Shown here: positions 52,426 to 61,002 of the stretch, in pieces
Position numbering within the stretch: position 1 is the stretch's first letter
Layout of the letters: each line of letters opens with the position of its first letter
NCBI GenBank assembly: GCA_030537495.1
Contig: JAUNMH010000006.1
Location: 60,379 to 124,378, forward strand
Direction: 5' to 3'
Source: Clostridia bacterium
GTDB taxonomy: Bacteria > Bacillota > Clostridia > Peptostreptococcales > Anaerovoracaceae
Length of the DNA: 64,000 nt
Notes under the pieces: model-generated
What the model saw: the letters and a program-made list of their open reading frames with translations, nothing else
What the model was told of the DNA's origin: nothing
The model's database searches: none
Position numbers and translations under genes: made by a program

Positions 52426-53502
52426 ATGAGAAAGAAAGTTTTAAAGTGTATTTCACTGGCGACAGTACTTGTACTGTCCGTGTCTGTTCTTGCAGGATGC
52501 GGAGGAGACAAATCCTACGACTATGACCTTGACGATTACGTAAAGGTTGGAAACTACAAGGACCTAACATATAGTAAAGTTAAAGTTTCCGTAAGTGATG
52601 CTGAGGTTCAGCAGGAAATCAATAACAGACTTGAAAATGCAAAGACTACTGAAGAAGTTAAGAAGGGTACTGTTAAGAAGGGGGATACAATTAACGTATC
52701 TTATGAAGGAAAAATTGACGGCAAGAGTTTCAACGGTGGTTCTTCAGATAGCTATGACATCACAGTTGGACAGACTTCTATGATTGACGGCTTCGTTGAA
52801 GGTCTGATTGGAAAGAAGATTGGAGAAACAGTAACTCTTAACCTTAAGTTCCCTGATGATTATCAGAATGAAGACGTTGCCGGTAAAGACGTTGTATTTA
52901 CTGTAACAATTAAGTCAAAGAAGGTTGAAACTACGCCTAAATATAATCTTGATTTCGTAAAGAAAAACAGCGATTGCAAGACTCTTGAGGAATACGAAAA
53001 GTCTGTAAAGGAAGATCTGTTAAAGGATAAGAAAGAACAGGCTAAGAAGGCTTCTATGCAGGAACTGTGGACTAAGATTATTAGTAAATCAAAGGCTAAG
53101 AAGTACCCTGAAGAAGAACTGAATGCTATTAAGACAACAACTAAGGATAACTTGAAGCAGCAGATTGAATCATCAGGAGCAACTTTTGAAGATTATCTGA
53201 AGCAGCAGAACACTGATGAAAAGACAATTAACAAGCAAATCAAGGAATATGCTCAGAACAGAGTATTAAACGAAATGGTAATCTACAGCATTGCAAGAGC
53301 TGAGGACCTTGAAGTTACAGATAAGGAATACAAGGATTACATGGACGATATGCTTGAATCTTCAGGAATCGACGAAAAAACATTCAAGAGCACTTACGGC
53401 ATGACCGTTGAAGAATATTGTGAAAACGAAGGTCTAAGACCAGCGCTTCTTTATAATAAGGTTATGGAAAAGATTTATGATGACTACTCAAAGGCAAAAT
53501 AA
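52426..53502 (+). CDS. Trigger-factor-like FKBP-type foldase lipoprotein
   Basis: 358 aa. Lipoprotein signal with lipobox LAGC (Cys 25). Then a trigger-factor-type N part, an FKBP prolyl isomerase domain (about 88-170; KGDTINVSYEGKIDGKSFNG, GFVEGLIGKKIGETVTL), and a helical SurA/trigger-factor C domain (about 180-355). Cytosolic trigger factor lacks a signal peptide and carries a ribosome-binding domain that is missing here. So this should be an extracytoplasmic folding helper, functionally like PrsA. GAGAAAGG precedes the ATG; 39 bases after nupQ. Confidence 0.85.
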   Translation: MRKKVLKCISLATVLVLSVSVLAGCGGDKSYDYDLDDYVKVGNYKDLTYSKVKVSVSDAEVQQEINNRLENAKTTEEVKKGTVKKGDTINVSYEGKIDGKSFNGGSSDSYDITVGQTSMIDGFVEGLIGKKIGETVTLNLKFPDDYQNEDVAGKDVVFTVTIKSKKVETTPKYNLDFVKKNSDCKTLEEYEKSVKEDLLKDKKEQAKKASMQELWTKIISKSKAKKYPEEELNAIKTTTKDNLKQQIESSGATFEDYLKQQNTDEKTINKQIKEYAQNRVLNEMVIYSIARAEDLEVTDKEYKDYMDDMLESSGIDEKTFKSTYGMTVEEYCENEGLRPALLYNKVMEKIYDDYSKAK

Positions 53503-53564
53503 TTTGCCTTTGGTGAGTTGGTTTTGATATTAAATTGTTTGCGTAAAAAAGGAGGATGCTACCG

Positions 53565-54440
53565 ATGCAGAGTTACAAGCCGTTTAAAGAAGGTAAAGTA
53601 AGAGAGGTTTATGATATTGGAGACAGCGTAATTATCGTTGCAACTGATAGAATTTCCGCTTTCGACAACATTCTTAAGAATAAAATCACAGATAAGGGTG
53701 CCATTCTGACACAGATGTCACGTTTCTGGTTCGATTTCACTAAGGACGTTGTGAAAAATCACATGATTTCAGTTGACACTAAGGATATGCCTGAATTTTT
53801 CCAGCAGGAACGTTTCGATGGAAACAGCATGATGTGCAAGAAGTTGGAAATGCTGCCGGTTGAATGTGTGGTTAGAGGTTATCTTGCAGGTAGCGGCTGG
53901 GCTAGCTACCAGGAAGACGGAACTGCATGCGGTATCAAGTTACCTGAGGGTCTGACTGAATCATCAAAACTTCCAGAGCCTATTTACACTCCAAGTACTA
54001 AGGCTGACCTGGGAGACCACGATGAAAATATTACTTTTGAACAGTCAGTAGAAGTTCTTGAAAAGATTTACCCAGGTAAGGGCGAATTCTATGCAACTAA
54101 AATTAAGGATTACACTCTTGAACTTTACAAGAAGTGTGAAGAATATGCTCAGACTAAGGGAATTATCATTGCAGACACTAAGTTTGAGTTTGGTCTTGAT
54201 GAAAATGGAGATGTTGTTTTAGGTGACGAAATGCTTACACCTGACAGCTCAAGATTCTGGCCTCTTGAAGGATATGAAGCAGGCAAGGGTCAGCCATCTT
54301 TCGACAAACAGTTCGTAAGAGACTGGCTTAAGGCTAATCCAGATAACGACTTCCTTCTTCCAGAAGAAGTTGTTGAAAAGACAGTAGACAAGTATAAAGA
54401 AGCATATCAGTTGCTGACAGGTACTGAGTTTACAAGATAA
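53565..54440 (+). CDS. purC: SAICAR synthase, long form
   Basis: Purine synthesis step 8: joins CAIR with aspartate using ATP. FKEGKVREVYDIGDSVIIVATDRISAFD at the N terminus and LADTK-type IIADTKFEFGLDENG near 205-220 are diagnostic. At 291 aa it belongs to the longer (yeast ADE1-like) class rather than the 235-aa Bacillus class. ATG 53556 directly abuts the AAAAAGGAGG site; ATG 53565 has correct spacing and was chosen. No other pur gene adjoins. Confidence 0.94.
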   Translation: MQSYKPFKEGKVREVYDIGDSVIIVATDRISAFDNILKNKITDKGAILTQMSRFWFDFTKDVVKNHMISVDTKDMPEFFQQERFDGNSMMCKKLEMLPVECVVRGYLAGSGWASYQEDGTACGIKLPEGLTESSKLPEPIYTPSTKADLGDHDENITFEQSVEVLEKIYPGKGEFYATKIKDYTLELYKKCEEYAQTKGIIIADTKFEFGLDENGDVVLGDEMLTPDSSRFWPLEGYEAGKGQPSFDKQFVRDWLKANPDNDFLLPEEVVEKTVDKYKEAYQLLTGTEFTR

Positions 54441-54466
54441 AAAGTTAATAAAAAAAGCATAAAAAT

Positions 54467-54514
54467 AAACCACTGAGAAAAATCCTAATGCGGATTGATC
54501 CCAGTGGTTTTTTT
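54467..54514. terminator. Bidirectional terminator between purC and the sodium symporter gene
   Basis: AAACCACTG (54467-54475) / CAGTGGTTT (54502-54510) with an inner ATCC/GGAT stem, T-run on plus (54508-54514) and A-rich 5' flank giving a T-run on minus. Confidence 0.88.
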
Positions 54515-54515
54515 A

Positions 54516-56075
54516 TTATTCGCCTAAGCTGTCGGTAATATCAACAGTTTTCTTTCCTTTGTAGCACTCAAACATGTCGTGAACATGTTCAGGGCGAGAA
54601 CCCTGGGTGAATGCACTTACAAGTGGTACAAGAATCAAGCCACCTACCATGGCAAAAACGCCGGAGAATAGGGAATTCCTGAAGACGAAGGAAAGAAGTG
54701 AGCTGCCGGAAACATCCCAGAGACCTAGGGAGATAAATAGCTGAATGATTTCCAGCCCAACTCCGTAGATAAAGGAGACAATGACCGCAGCGCGAGTTGT
54801 TTTCTTGTAATACAGGCCGTATAGGAAAGGCGCCAGGAAGGCACCGGCAAGGGCACCCCAGGAAATACCCATCATCTGAGCGATGAAGAGACTTTTACTG
54901 TGAGCCTGCTTAATGGCTATAATCGCTGAAATTACAATGAAAATAACGATAAAAACTCTCATTATAAGCATCTTTCGCTGCTCGGTGATTTCCTTTCGTG
55001 AAACCTGTGCAACGAAGTCAAGAGTCAGTGTAGAACCGCTTGTTAGTACCAGCGAAGAAAGCGTGGACATAGATGCGGAAAGTACGAGAACGATTACAAC
55101 ACTGATGATAACAGGAGACAAAGTAGAAAGCATTGCAGGAATAATTGCGTCAAAACCCATAGCCTCGACATCTATATTATACAACCTTCCAAAGCCTCCC
55201 AGGAAGTAACATCCACCTGCAACTACGATTGCAAAGAAGGTGGAAATAACGGTTCCCTTCTTAATTGAATCCTCATTCTTAATGGCATAAAACTTTCCAA
55301 CCATTTGCGGAAGTCCCCAGGTGCCCAGGGACGTAAGCATTACAACAAAAAGTAAGGACATCGGGTCAGGTCCTAAGAATGAAGCATACTGCCAGCCACC
55401 GTTGTCGCTGGTGGCAATTCCCTCCATGGCCGCCATGAGCCAACCGTTGTCCTTAAGCACCGCCAGAATAACCATAATGATTCCGCCTAGCATAATGATG
55501 CCTTGAATAAAGTCATTAATGGCCGTAGCCATATAGCCCCCGATCAAAACATACACGCCGGTCAAAACCGCCATAACTATAACGCAAACTGAGTAGTCTA
55601 CATTATTATATGCCATGGAAAACAGCCTGGACAGACCGTTGTAAAGGGAAGCTGTGTAGGGAATCAGGAAAATGCAGGTAATAGCGGAAGCTACAACCTT
55701 CAGCTTCTTTGACTCAAAACGCGCTCCGAAGAAGTCCGGCATGGTTTTGCTGGAAAGGTGCTGGGTCATGATTCTCGTTCTTCTTCCTAGAACGCTCCAG
55801 GCAAGAAGTGAGCCGATAAATGCATTTCCAAGGCCAATCCAGGTCGAAGCTAAACCGAAGTTCCAGCCAAACTGTCCTGCATAGCCAACAAAAATTACGG
55901 CTGAGAAGTAGGATGTACCAAAGGCAAAGGCACTGAGCCAAGGTCCCACTGAACGGGATCCAAGGACAAAACCGTTAATGTCCGTTGCATGTTTTCTGGA
56001 ACGGACACCAATTCCAATCATAATTGTAAAGAAGCAAATGATTAGAACGGAAGTAATCATCATTGTCGTTGTCAT
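54516..56075 (-). CDS. Sodium:solute symporter (SSS family)
   Basis: 519-aa Na+-coupled importer with about 13 helices. N-terminal FVLGSRSVGPWLSAFAFGTSYFSA and GWNFGLASTWIGLGNAFIG, and the central LIGGYMATAINDFIQG, mark the PutP/PanF group. Substrate unknown. It follows the acyl-CoA ligase gene by 61 bases on the same strand, so it may import the carboxylic acid which that ligase activates (inference). GAAAGGT precedes the ATG. Confidence 0.9.
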   Translation of the reverse strand: MTTTMMITSVLIICFFTIMIGIGVRSRKHATDINGFVLGSRSVGPWLSAFAFGTSYFSAVIFVGYAGQFGWNFGLASTWIGLGNAFIGSLLAWSVLGRRTRIMTQHLSSKTMPDFFGARFESKKLKVVASAITCIFLIPYTASLYNGLSRLFSMAYNNVDYSVCVIVMAVLTGVYVLIGGYMATAINDFIQGIIMLGGIIMVILAVLKDNGWLMAAMEGIATSDNGGWQYASFLGPDPMSLLFVVMLTSLGTWGLPQMVGKFYAIKNEDSIKKGTVISTFFAIVVAGGCYFLGGFGRLYNIDVEAMGFDAIIPAMLSTLSPVIISVVIVLVLSASMSTLSSLVLTSGSTLTLDFVAQVSRKEITEQRKMLIMRVFIVIFIVISAIIAIKQAHSKSLFIAQMMGISWGALAGAFLAPFLYGLYYKKTTRAAVIVSFIYGVGLEIIQLFISLGLWDVSGSSLLSFVFRNSLFSGVFAMVGGLILVPLVSAFTQGSRPEHVHDMFECYKGKKTVDITDSLGE

Positions 56076-56136
56076 TTTATATTAACCTTTCGTTAAACAT
56101 TCATTATATGTAATTTTCTAAGTTCTTTGTTTGCCG

Positions 56137-57771
56137 TTAGGCCTGATTCTGTTCAAGAACCAGATGCTCTGCGCCGTACATTTTGCGCAGCTTTGGCTTT
56201 TCGATTTTACCCGTAGGGTTTCTCGGAACGTCGGCGAAAATGACCTTTCTCGGACGCTTGTATCTTGGCAGAGCCTTGCAGAAGGCGTTAACCTCGTCTT
56301 CAGTGCAAGTGTAGCCTTTTTTTATCTGAATGATTGCTGCGGCGATTTCACCAAGTCTCTCGTCTGGAAGACCGATAACCGCCACATCGTCAACTTTATC
56401 AAAACCTCTAATGAAGTCTTCTATCTGTACCGGATACAGGTTTTCACCGCCGGTAATAATTACATCTTTCTTACGGTCTACAAGGAAGATGAAACCGTCT
56501 TCATCTTTCATAGCCATGTCTCCAGTGAACAGCCATCCGTCTTTTAGAACTTTAGCTGTTGCCTCAGGGTCGTTGTAGTAGCAGTCCATTACGCCTGCGC
56601 CCTTAAGACAAAGTTCACCTACTTCGCCATCTTTAACCTCGTTGCCGTTTTCATCTGCAATTTTGACTTCCCATCCATAGCCAGGAACGCCAATGGCTCC
56701 AACTTTTTCAATGTTATCTACACCTAGATGTACTGCGCCTGGTCCGATTGACTCTGAAAGACCGTAGTTTGTATCATACTGGTGGTTAGGGAAGTACTTC
56801 ATCCAGTGCTTAATCAAGCTCTGAGGTACTGGCTGTGCACCTATATGCATCAGTCTCCACTGATCAAGTTCATAATCTTCTTTCTTTAATTCTCCTGAAT
56901 CAAGAGCATTTAATATATCCTGTGCCCATGGAACTAGTAACCACACAATTGTGCACTTTTCCTTAGAAACAGCCTCAAGTATAAATTCTGGCTTGGTTCC
57001 TTTCAACAAAACAGCCTTTGATCCGCTAATAAGTGACCCAAACCAGTGCATCTTAGCGCCTGTGTGATACAGCGGTGGGATACATAGGAATACATCATCG
57101 TGTGTCTGTGAGTGATGCATCTGTTCTACTCTCGCTGAGTGAATTAAGGATCTGTGTTTGTGCAGAATTGCCTTAGGGAATCCTGTTGTTCCTGATGAGA
57201 AGTAAATAGCTGCATAATCGTCTTCACTAATGTAGATTCCTGGATTACCGCTTGCACAGTCAGCTGTCAAACTGGAGTAGCTTTCTGCGAAGGAAGGGCA
57301 TCCGTCGCCTACATAAACTAGAAGACGGTTATCGCTAATGTCATCGGCAACTTCTTCCACACGTCCGATAAATTCTTCTCCGAAAACAAGTACGTCAGCC
57401 TCTGCAAGGTCCAGACAGTATTTGATTTCGTCGGAGGAGTAACGGAAGTTTAGTGGTACTGCCATTGCTCCCGTTTTTAGAATTCCGAAGTAGATAGGTA
57501 GCCATTCCAGGCAGTTCATTAGCAGAATGCCTACTTTATCGCCTTTGCCGATTCCACAATCTATCAAAGCGTTTGCAAAGCGGTTGGCCTTTTCGTTAAA
57601 AACCATCCAGCTTATTTCGCGTCGATAGCCTGTGCGAACTGTTGACTGAACTAGCTCGTAGTCTCGCCATGTCAGTCTTTTCTTCCCGTCGAAGGCAGGA
57701 TTGATTTCCACGAGGGCAGTCTCATTGCCTAGCTCGCGGGCGTTTTTCTCAAGTAAATCGATAATTGTCAT
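56137..57771 (-). CDS. AMP-dependent acyl-CoA synthetase/ligase
   Basis: Activates a carboxylic acid to its CoA thioester through an acyl-AMP. Adenylate-forming motifs: YFSSGTTGFPKA (about 183-194), NYGLSESIGPG, GWLFTGDMAMKDEDGF and the C-terminal PRNPTGKIEKPKLR with the catalytic lysine. 544 aa. The open frame starts at GTG 57783, but this GTG is part of the GAAGGTGA ribosome binding site; ATG 57771 is the better start (MTIIDLLEKNARE). Chain length of substrate cannot be told. Confidence 0.9.
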   Translation of the reverse strand: MTIIDLLEKNARELGNETALVEINPAFDGKKRLTWRDYELVQSTVRTGYRREISWMVFNEKANRFANALIDCGIGKGDKVGILLMNCLEWLPIYFGILKTGAMAVPLNFRYSSDEIKYCLDLAEADVLVFGEEFIGRVEEVADDISDNRLLVYVGDGCPSFAESYSSLTADCASGNPGIYISEDDYAAIYFSSGTTGFPKAILHKHRSLIHSARVEQMHHSQTHDDVFLCIPPLYHTGAKMHWFGSLISGSKAVLLKGTKPEFILEAVSKEKCTIVWLLVPWAQDILNALDSGELKKEDYELDQWRLMHIGAQPVPQSLIKHWMKYFPNHQYDTNYGLSESIGPGAVHLGVDNIEKVGAIGVPGYGWEVKIADENGNEVKDGEVGELCLKGAGVMDCYYNDPEATAKVLKDGWLFTGDMAMKDEDGFIFLVDRKKDVIITGGENLYPVQIEDFIRGFDKVDDVAVIGLPDERLGEIAAAIIQIKKGYTCTEDEVNAFCKALPRYKRPRKVIFADVPRNPTGKIEKPKLRKMYGAEHLVLEQNQA

Positions 57772-57878
57772 TTTGTTTGTCACCTTCGTTTTTTAAAAAT
57801 TTTCTTCCAATTATCTGGTCTGATTCCAGATTACATTATTGTATCACATTTGTGGAAGATAATAAAGAATAAAGGTGG

Positions 57879-57899
57879 ATTTGTTTTTGAAAAACAAAT
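57879..57899. promoter_or_regulatory. Perfect 21-base palindrome upstream of the acyl-CoA ligase gene
   Basis: ATTTGTTTTT (57879-57888), central G, AAAAACAAAT (57890-57899). It lies 108 bases before the ligase start on the minus strand, near a TACAAT -10-like box. Could be an operator or, less likely, a weak trpB terminator. Confidence 0.45.
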
Positions 57900-57941
57900 A
57901 TGTCCGGCCGGCGTGTCGTAATTCCCGGGCGCGATAAAATT

Positions 57942-59321
57942 CTATTTAATCTTTGGCAGCTTGGAAATGCTTGCGGCCAGGTCTGCATCTGTAGGAATGT
58001 AATCTGTCATAGTGCCGTCATTGTATGCGGCGTAAGCGTACATATCGAAGTAGCCGGTGCCGGTTAGGCCGAAGAGGATTGTTTTTTCCTCGCCGGTTTC
58101 GGTGCATTTCTTGGCTTCATCTATGGCCACCTTAATTGCGTGGCCGGATTCAGGTGCAGGAAGAATACCTTCGATTCTTGCAAATTCCTGAGCCGCTTCG
58201 AAAACTGAAGTCTGTTCCACAGCTCTTGCTTCCATTAGACCCTGGTGATAAAGCTCAGATAGAGTGCTGCTCATACCGTGGAATCTCAAGCCACCAGCGT
58301 GGTTAGGTGAAGGTATGAATTCGCTTCCAAGAGTATACATTTTAGCAAGAGGGCAGACGTGACCTGTGTCACAGAAGTCATAAGCGTAAGTACCTCTTGT
58401 AAAGGAAGGGCAGCTGGCAGGTTCTACGGCAATGAACTGATAGTCAGCTTCGCCTCTAAGTTTTTCACCCATAAATGGGGAAATGAGTCCGCCCAAGTTG
58501 GAACCGCCTCCGGCACAACCAATGATGACATCAGGCTTTATGCCGTATTTGTCCAAGGCCGTTTTTGCTTCCAGACCAATGACGCTTTGGTGTAAAAGAA
58601 CCTGGTTCAAAACGGACCCAAGCACATATCTATATCCTTCGTGAGTTACTGCATCTTCAACAGCTTCAGAGATTGCACATCCTAGGGAGCCTCCTGTGCC
58701 TGGGAATTTTTCGAGAATCTCTCTGCCAACTTTTGTGGTGTTGGATGGAGAAGATGTAACAGATGCGCCGTAAGTTCGCATAACTTCACGGCGGAATGGC
58801 TTTTGTTCATATGAAACTTTTACCATATAAACTTTGCAATCAAGATCCAGGTAAGCTGAAGCCATTGAAAGGGCAGTGCCCCACTGGCCGGCGCCAGTTT
58901 CTGTAGTAATTCCCTTGAGTCCTTGTTTTTTAGCGTAATATGCCTGAGCAATTGCTGAGTTTAGCTTATGGGAACCGCTGGTGTTATTGCCTTCAAATTT
59001 GTAGTAAATCTTTGCCGGAGTGCCTAGCTTTTCTTCCAGGCAGTACGCCCTAACAAGAGGAGATGGTCTGTACATCTTATAGAAATCTTGAATTTCCTGA
59101 GGAATATCAATGTATGCAGTGTCATCATCCAGCTCCTGTTTTACCAGTTCCTTGCAAAAGACTCCCTCAAGTTCCGCAGCGGTCATTGGCTGCCCGGTTC
59201 CAGGATTCAGAAGCGGTGCAGGTTTAACCTTCATGTCAGCTCTCACATTGTACCATTGCTTTGGAAGCTCGTCTTCAGATAGATAGATCTTGTAAGGGAT
59301 TTCGTTAACGTTTTTATTCAT
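57942..59321 (-). CDS. trpB: TrpB2-type tryptophan synthase beta-like enzyme
   Basis: PLP enzyme joining indole and serine to tryptophan. The N-terminal IPYKIYLSEDELPKQWYNV, the PLP-lysine motif NTSGSHKLNSA (Lys about 113), ETGAGQWGTALS and the phosphate-binding GCAGGGSNLGG are seen. Its length (459 aa) and PSPLVRAYCLEEKLG mark the TrpB2 class, which often works without TrpA, using free indole. No trpA adjoins. The frame extends 37 codons upstream through the leader, but ATG 59321 follows AAAGGAAAAG. Expression is under a T-box leader. Confidence 0.93.
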   Translation of the reverse strand: MNKNVNEIPYKIYLSEDELPKQWYNVRADMKVKPAPLLNPGTGQPMTAAELEGVFCKELVKQELDDDTAYIDIPQEIQDFYKMYRPSPLVRAYCLEEKLGTPAKIYYKFEGNNTSGSHKLNSAIAQAYYAKKQGLKGITTETGAGQWGTALSMASAYLDLDCKVYMVKVSYEQKPFRREVMRTYGASVTSSPSNTTKVGREILEKFPGTGGSLGCAISEAVEDAVTHEGYRYVLGSVLNQVLLHQSVIGLEAKTALDKYGIKPDVIIGCAGGGSNLGGLISPFMGEKLRGEADYQFIAVEPASCPSFTRGTYAYDFCDTGHVCPLAKMYTLGSEFIPSPNHAGGLRFHGMSSTLSELYHQGLMEARAVEQTSVFEAAQEFARIEGILPAPESGHAIKVAIDEAKKCTETGEEKTILFGLTGTGYFDMYAYAAYNDGTMTDYIPTDADLAASISKLPKIK

Positions 59322-59364
59322 TTTCTTTTCCTTTCTACGCTGAAAGAGGGGAATGCTAAAAACA

Positions 59365-59640
59365 AAAAATCCTTGCCCGCCGTATTTGGAGGACAAGGAC
59401 TTGATAGTCGATGTATATGCCACCCCGTGCAATTAAAAATTTGCACTAGCTCAGGTACAGCGTGATACCTGCTCCCTGGATAACGGGTGGAGCTCCCGTC
59501 GGGTATTACTAAGGTTTTCGCAAATAGAAATGCGCCTGTTCTTCCCGCCCTCGTGAGGCCATTCAGTTTCGCCTTTGCTGCTGCAATCTCACCGCCTGCA
59601 ACTCTCTCCTAGCCAGGTCCCGAAACCTACTATTCTCATT
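59365..59640 (-). promoter_or_regulatory. T-box leader, predicted tryptophan-specific
   Basis: On the minus strand, a Stem I base with AGAGAG..G..GG..GGTGAG, a specifier region GAATGGCCTCAC whose TGG reads as a Trp codon closed by GTGAG/CTCAC, then Stem III, a T-box-like GGGGTGGCAT (59426-59417), and a terminator TCCTTG.CC/GG.CAAGGA (59399-59370) followed by TTTTTT. Uncharged tRNA-Trp would prevent termination and switch on trpB. Stem I seems short (no long apical arm seen). Confidence 0.8.
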
Positions 59641-59684
59641 CATCGGTTTAAGTAAATTGTTAAGTTAAGTTGTTTACAATGCAC

Positions 59685-59713
59685 ACTTTATCACTGGATC
59701 CGGCCCGTGTCAA
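59685..59713 (-). promoter_or_regulatory. Promoter of the T-box/trpB unit
   Basis: Minus strand perfect TTGACA (59713-59708), 17-base spacer, TAAAGT (59690-59685), just upstream of the leader. Confidence 0.75.
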
Positions 59714-59765
59714 GTGGTTTCTGTCAAAACTCACAAAAAATATTAAATTCTTTGTTTGAATACAC

Positions 59766-59789
59766 AAAAACAGTCGCATGAAGCGACCG
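59766..59789 (-). terminator. Terminator of the HAD phosphatase gene
   Basis: Minus strand CGGTCGC (59789-59783), loop TTCAT, GCGACTG (59777-59771), seven pairs with one G-T, then TTTTT (59770-59766). Confidence 0.8.
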
Positions 59790-59821
59790 TTATGTGCGAT
59801 TGCTTGTGGTAGTCTGCGTAG

Positions 59822-60631
59822 CTATTTTTTGGCTGCGGGAGTTTTGTTCGATGATTCTTTGTCTGGGATATCGCCGACACCGTCGAGAATCAGGCGCGGT
59901 CTGTATGGGTACATCTTGCACTCTTCGCGGGTGGTGACTCCTGAAAGCACGAGGACTGTGTCTAGACCGGATTCGATGCCCGCCACAATGTCGGTGTCCA
60001 TGCGGTCGCCGATAATGGCTGCATCCTCTGAGTGAACGCCTAGCATGCGGAGGCCGGTTCTCATCATCAGCGGATTAGGCTTGCCCACATAATATGCCTG
60101 CTTGCCTGTTACCATTTCAATTGGTGAAAGCAGTGCGCGGCATGCAGGAGCGATACCGGTTTCTGTTGGGCCGGACAGGTCGTAGTTAGTGCCTATGAGT
60201 TTTGCTCCATTGTTTACCAGGCGAATTGCCTTTGTGATCATTTCAATGCTGTAACCGCTTGGCTCGCCAACAACTACATAGTCTGGGTTTACGTCGTTGT
60301 ATGTGATTCCTGCATCGTAAAGTGCGTTGTGAATTCCGTGCTCTCCCATGATGTATGCGCTGCAACCTGGTGACTGATATTTCAGGAAGTTGGCTGTTGC
60401 AAGAGCGCTGGTGTAGAAGTGGGATTCATCTACGTCGAGGCCCATTCTCTTAAGTTTTTCCTGAAGTTCGCGAGGCGTGCTCTGGCCGGAGTTGGTCAGG
60501 AAGAGGAAGTTTTTATCGTTGGCCTTCAGCCAGTCGATGAACTCCTTAACTCCTGGAAGCACCTTGTTGCCGTGGTAGATTACACCGTCCATATCGCATA
60601 TAAAACCTTTTTTCTTTCTCAAATTTTCCAT
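59822..60631 (-). CDS. HAD-IIA family phosphatase (NagD-like)
   Basis: 269-aa phosphatase with the HAD motifs: DMDGVIYHG (nucleophile Asp and Asp+2, about 14-22), TNSG (about 46-49), GKPNP lysine motif (about 190) and GDRMDTD (about 213-219). The C2B-type cap lies between motifs I and III. Substrates of NagD relatives are sugar phosphates, glycerol phosphate or nucleotides; here unknown. The open frame starts at TTG 60637, but ATG 60631 follows AAGGGGGA at better spacing. Confidence 0.9.
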   Translation of the reverse strand: MENLRKKKGFICDMDGVIYHGNKVLPGVKEFIDWLKANDKNFLFLTNSGQSTPRELQEKLKRMGLDVDESHFYTSALATANFLKYQSPGCSAYIMGEHGIHNALYDAGITYNDVNPDYVVVGEPSGYSIEMITKAIRLVNNGAKLIGTNYDLSGPTETGIAPACRALLSPIEMVTGKQAYYVGKPNPLMMRTGLRMLGVHSEDAAIIGDRMDTDIVAGIESGLDTVLVLSGVTTREECKMYPYRPRLILDGVGDIPDKESSNKTPAAKK

Positions 60632-60937
60632 AATCAATTCCCCCTTTGCTGATTGTTATTGTTGTCTATAGTAAAAATTAGTTGACTCAAAGATTAATGA
60701 CGCCAGGTCTGCACTGGCTGTAGCTTGGGCCTGTCCAGCGCCTTGCCTGCCCGGCGTCTTGGATTAATAACGCCTTGGAAATCACAGTACATTGATGCCA
60801 TCCTAGCTCAACCTCATTATGCCACTATTTTGTAAAAGGAAAAAGTGCTTTTCTGTAAAAAATGCATAAAAAACCATTTTCTTTAGCTTTTCTAAGACTC
60901 AAGGAACCCTTTAATCCTTAATATTTTGAGAGTTTTG
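60632..60937. other. Spacer between the divergent HAD and YjiH genes
   Basis: No gene seen. GATTAATGACGCC and GATTAATAACGCC recur 67 bases apart (60691 and 60758), enclosing a G+C-rich stretch; otherwise A+T-rich. Confidence 0.5.
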
Positions 60938-60966
60938 TTGAAATTATGTTGAAAAGATGTTAGTAT
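60938..60966 (+). promoter_or_regulatory. Promoter of the YjiH gene
   Basis: TTGAAA (60938-60943), 17-base spacer, TAGTAT (60961-60966), 36 bases before the start codon. Confidence 0.65.
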
Positions 60967-61002
60967 AAGGGTGTGTAGTAGAGAACATGAAGGGAGACAA
61001 CT

